Assembly: GCA_002070475.1 (NCBI GenBank)
Contig: MWDI01000047.1
Location: forward strand, 1 to 64,000
DNA length: 64,000 bases
DNA from: Firmicutes bacterium ADurb.Bin146
GTDB lineage: Bacteria > Bacillota > Clostridia > DUPQ01
Direction of reading: 5' to 3'
Translations under genes and position numbers: made by a program
The notes under the pieces: generated by a model
Told to the model about the DNA's origin: nothing
The model's database searches: none
What the model saw: the letters and a program-made list of their open reading frames with translations, nothing else
Shown here: one piece after another, positions 62,210-64,000 of the stretch
How positions within the stretch are numbered: the first letter of the stretch is position 1
Layout of the letters: every line of letters starts with the position of its first letter

Positions 62210-63589
62210 CTATTTTACACGATTAAGCTCTTCAAGCTTTCTTATTCTTATGTTTTTAGCATCTTTTTTAACAAAAAATGCTGGTATCATTACAACAAGA
62301 GTTATCAATCCTGCCCATAGGAATAGTTCATGCGGATACAGATAACTGTTTATATAAGTAGGGTGAGTGATTAAAAACTCTGCAGTAGGTTTAAGGGCTA
62401 CAGTATTAATAATTATCGGAGCGATAAGACTTGCCAAAACCATAGGCATCATAATTACCAAAATCATTTTAATACCCTGAAAACATCCAGCTCTGCCTTC
62501 AGGAATATAGTCTCTTGCAGTTGCATTGAAAAGACCAGCCATCATTAATGAGCTTGCCATTATGAATGTCCCGCCTATTATAAGCAGTAAGGTGGTAGTA
62601 GTACTCTGTCTCTGTGTGTATTTTGTAAAAAAAGCAATTATACCGCCAACAGCGCCTAACAATGCAACAGGGTAATAGAATTTATCTTTTCCGTACTTAT
62701 CCATCAGTTTACCCGCCACTAAAGATATTCCAGCTGATGCAAGGATTACAGTGACAACCGATACAACATAATCAACCTGAAGGGTGTCAATTATTATGCT
62801 TATCATATATGGCATCCATATCTGCATTCCGATACTGGAAAACATCATTCCTAGAAAGCATATATAAATCATCTTGTTTTCTTTTACATTCTTCCATTTG
62901 AAGCCATACGCAATCTGATTTATATATGTCTTGTCACGTGAAGGTTTTAAATTCGGACTGTCCTGAAAAATAAAAAGGCCTATTATCCCGCTGACTGCAG
63001 GTATAGCTCCTAGTATAGCGAAAAACTGAGTCCACTGTCCGCTATTTGCGAAACCTGAAAAACCTACTAGTATTATGACCATTGCTATAAGAGGGAATAT
63101 AGAACCTATTGTATCTACAAAAGCTCTGTTTGTTATATCAGTTACATCGGTTACCCATGCACTGAAAGCAGCATCATTGGCCATGCTTCCTACAAAGCTC
63201 ATAATTGAATCCATTGCCACAAATGCGATAACGATTAATGTTATTGTCTTTGCATCATTTGTATAAGCTTCATTCCCGAAAAAGGCAAAAGCCATTGTTA
63301 TAATTCCCCATAATATATAACCATAACAAACAAAAGGTCTTCTTTTTCCCAAACGATCCATTAAAGCTCCGCTTAATATTGTTGCTGTAGCTGCGAATAT
63401 CGCGGAAAATATCACTGTCAAAGATGTCGCCCAACTTTCAGCAGTAATAGTCTGTTGGATATATGTTGAGAAATAGGAATTCTCAACTGCCCAGGTAAGT
63501 TGTCCGACTAGACCGAATAAAATGAAAGAAAACCATATCTTTCCTCCTAAAGGATTTGACTTGCTAATTACCAGATTGCTTTTTCCCAT
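62210..63589 (-). CDS. MFS/GPH-type transporter
   Basis: A 459-residue protein with twelve predicted membrane helices. The loop after helix 2 carries SGALMDRLGKRRPFVCYG, near residue 80, and its repeat in the second half reads AGKLMDKYGKDKFYYPVALL near 300, the D-x-x-G-K/R-R/K signature of the family. Layout resembles sugar:cation symporters of the GPH group. It may import the glycans handled by the neighbouring cytoplasmic enzymes; that is an inference from position. It starts 12 bases after the flavoprotein gene, with GGAGGGTTTATG-type spacing. Confidence 0.8.
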   Translation of the reverse strand: MGKSNLVISKSNPLGGKIWFSFILFGLVGQLTWAVENSYFSTYIQQTITAESWATSLTVIFSAIFAATATILSGALMDRLGKRRPFVCYGYILWGIITMAFAFFGNEAYTNDAKTITLIVIAFVAMDSIMSFVGSMANDAAFSAWVTDVTDITNRAFVDTIGSIFPLIAMVIILVGFSGFANSGQWTQFFAILGAIPAVSGIIGLFIFQDSPNLKPSRDKTYINQIAYGFKWKNVKENKMIYICFLGMMFSSIGMQIWMPYMISIIIDTLQVDYVVSVVTVILASAGISLVAGKLMDKYGKDKFYYPVALLGAVGGIIAFFTKYTQRQSTTTTLLLIIGGTFIMASSLMMAGLFNATARDYIPEGRAGCFQGIKMILVIMMPMVLASLIAPIIINTVALKPTAEFLITHPTYINSYLYPHELFLWAGLITLVVMIPAFFVKKDAKNIRIRKLEELNRVK

Positions 63590-63601
63590 AAACCCTCCAT
63601 A

Positions 63602-64000
63602 TTATTTGTTATTTTGTTCAATAATTCTTTTTGCAAGTAAATGTGAAGAACGTATCTGAGTAGATACTCCTCCTCCTGATTCGCTTTGAGCACCAATGAA
63701 GAAAAGATTCTTTACTGGTGTCACATGCGGAATTCTTTTTTTATTTATATGAGGAACTAACCCTCCGAAGCTGACCCGGTCAAGATGCGTGAGCTTCCTG
63801 TAATCGAGAGCAGTCATAATTAACTTTTCTGTTATATGGTTTGATAATCCTGGTATATACTTTTCAGCTAAAGATATAAGTTTGTCTGCATATTCATCTT
63901 TTTTACTTTCCCAATCACCATTTTTCAAAGTATCAGGCGCGACTGTATAAATAGTTAAGGCATGTTTTCCTTCCGGTGCCATATTCTTACCATGAGCGGA
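63602..64000 (-). CDS. CrtI/phytoene-desaturase-like FAD oxidoreductase, C-terminal part
   Basis: The frame enters from the right edge and ends at 63602. The visible 132 residues match the C-terminus of the CrtI/carotenoid-isomerase/retinol-saturase group: APEGKHALTIYTVAPD, DKLISLAEKYIPGLSNHI, and the closing FAD-contact block NLFFIGAQSESGGGVSTQI. The glycine-rich final motif is the family's FAD signature. The N-terminal dinucleotide motif lies outside the window. It is co-directional with the MFS gene 12 bases downstream. The substrate is unknown; carotenoid synthesis is not indicated by the neighbours. Confidence 0.75.
   Translation of the reverse strand, partial: SAHGKNMAPEGKHALTIYTVAPDTLKNGDWESKKDEYADKLISLAEKYIPGLSNHITEKLIMTALDYRKLTHLDRVSFGGLVPHINKKRIPHVTPVKNLFFIGAQSESGGGVSTQIRSSHLLAKRIIEQNNK

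Overview
This window comes from an AT-rich Gram-positive genome, most likely a member of the Clostridia. The evidence is strong purine-rich ribosome binding sites, a SigI/RsgI sigma/anti-sigma pair, a Bce-type peptide-antibiotic sensing module, DUF1667/GlpA-like flavoprotein genes, and a carbohydrate catabolism repertoire of the kind seen in anaerobic Firmicutes. No rRNA, tRNA, phage, insertion sequence or CRISPR was found. Genes are densely packed, several convergent pairs overlap or nearly touch at their 3' ends, and I saw no broken genes.

Layout. 1-8.7 kb: the tail of a probable oxidoreductase, small membrane proteins, a GH92-type alpha-mannosidase, MntP manganese exporter, a YgjP-like metallopeptidase, a GHL6/beta-galactosidase-like enzyme, a DUF1295 membrane protein and a DHHW protein. 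8.8-11.8 kb: a heparinase II/III-like protein with a CBM9-like tail. 11.9-18.6 kb: a five-gene operon (GlpA-like and GlpB-like flavoproteins, DUF1667, FGGY kinase, alkyl-DHAP-synthase-like FAD oxidase) that looks like a polyol or polyol-phosphate pathway. 18.6-22.1 kb: an ArsR-controlled esterase/flavodoxin-like operon and an acetyltransferase. 22.5-24.2 kb: sigI-rsgI. 24.3-25.6 kb: a lipoprotein with an overlapping small upstream ORF, and a 33-residue membrane peptide behind a SigI-like promoter.

25.6-32.2 kb: a polyamine operon (speD, Orn/Lys/Arg decarboxylase, speE, speB, carboxy(nor)spermidine dehydrogenase, nspC) preceded by a long, GC-rich, apparently pseudoknotted RNA that ends in a terminator touching the speD ribosome binding site. 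This is the most striking element of the window. 32.4-34.4 kb: a double-MerR regulator behind a MerR-type promoter with a 19-bp spacer, then a BNR/sialidase-like protein. 34.5-39 kb: BceAB-like ABC transporter and BceRS-like two-component system, with a perfect inverted-repeat operator before the transporter genes. 39-43 kb: two cyclic-di-GMP enzymes. 43.2-46 kb: a DUF2680-type secreted protein divergent from a second two-component system.

46-64 kb: a glycan-utilisation region with GH38 alpha-mannosidase and divergent AraC regulator, a zinc-ribbon membrane protein, an XRE/ADP-ribosylglycohydrolase fusion, a six-hairpin glycosidase, a heparinase-like protein, a transglutaminase-like/FN3/Ig protein, a radical SAM protein, an MFS transporter and the end of a CrtI-like flavoprotein. 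Almost all of the predicted glycan enzymes lack signal peptides, which points to import of oligosaccharides and intracellular breakdown. Functional assignments come from reading motifs by eye; no database or structure search was possible.
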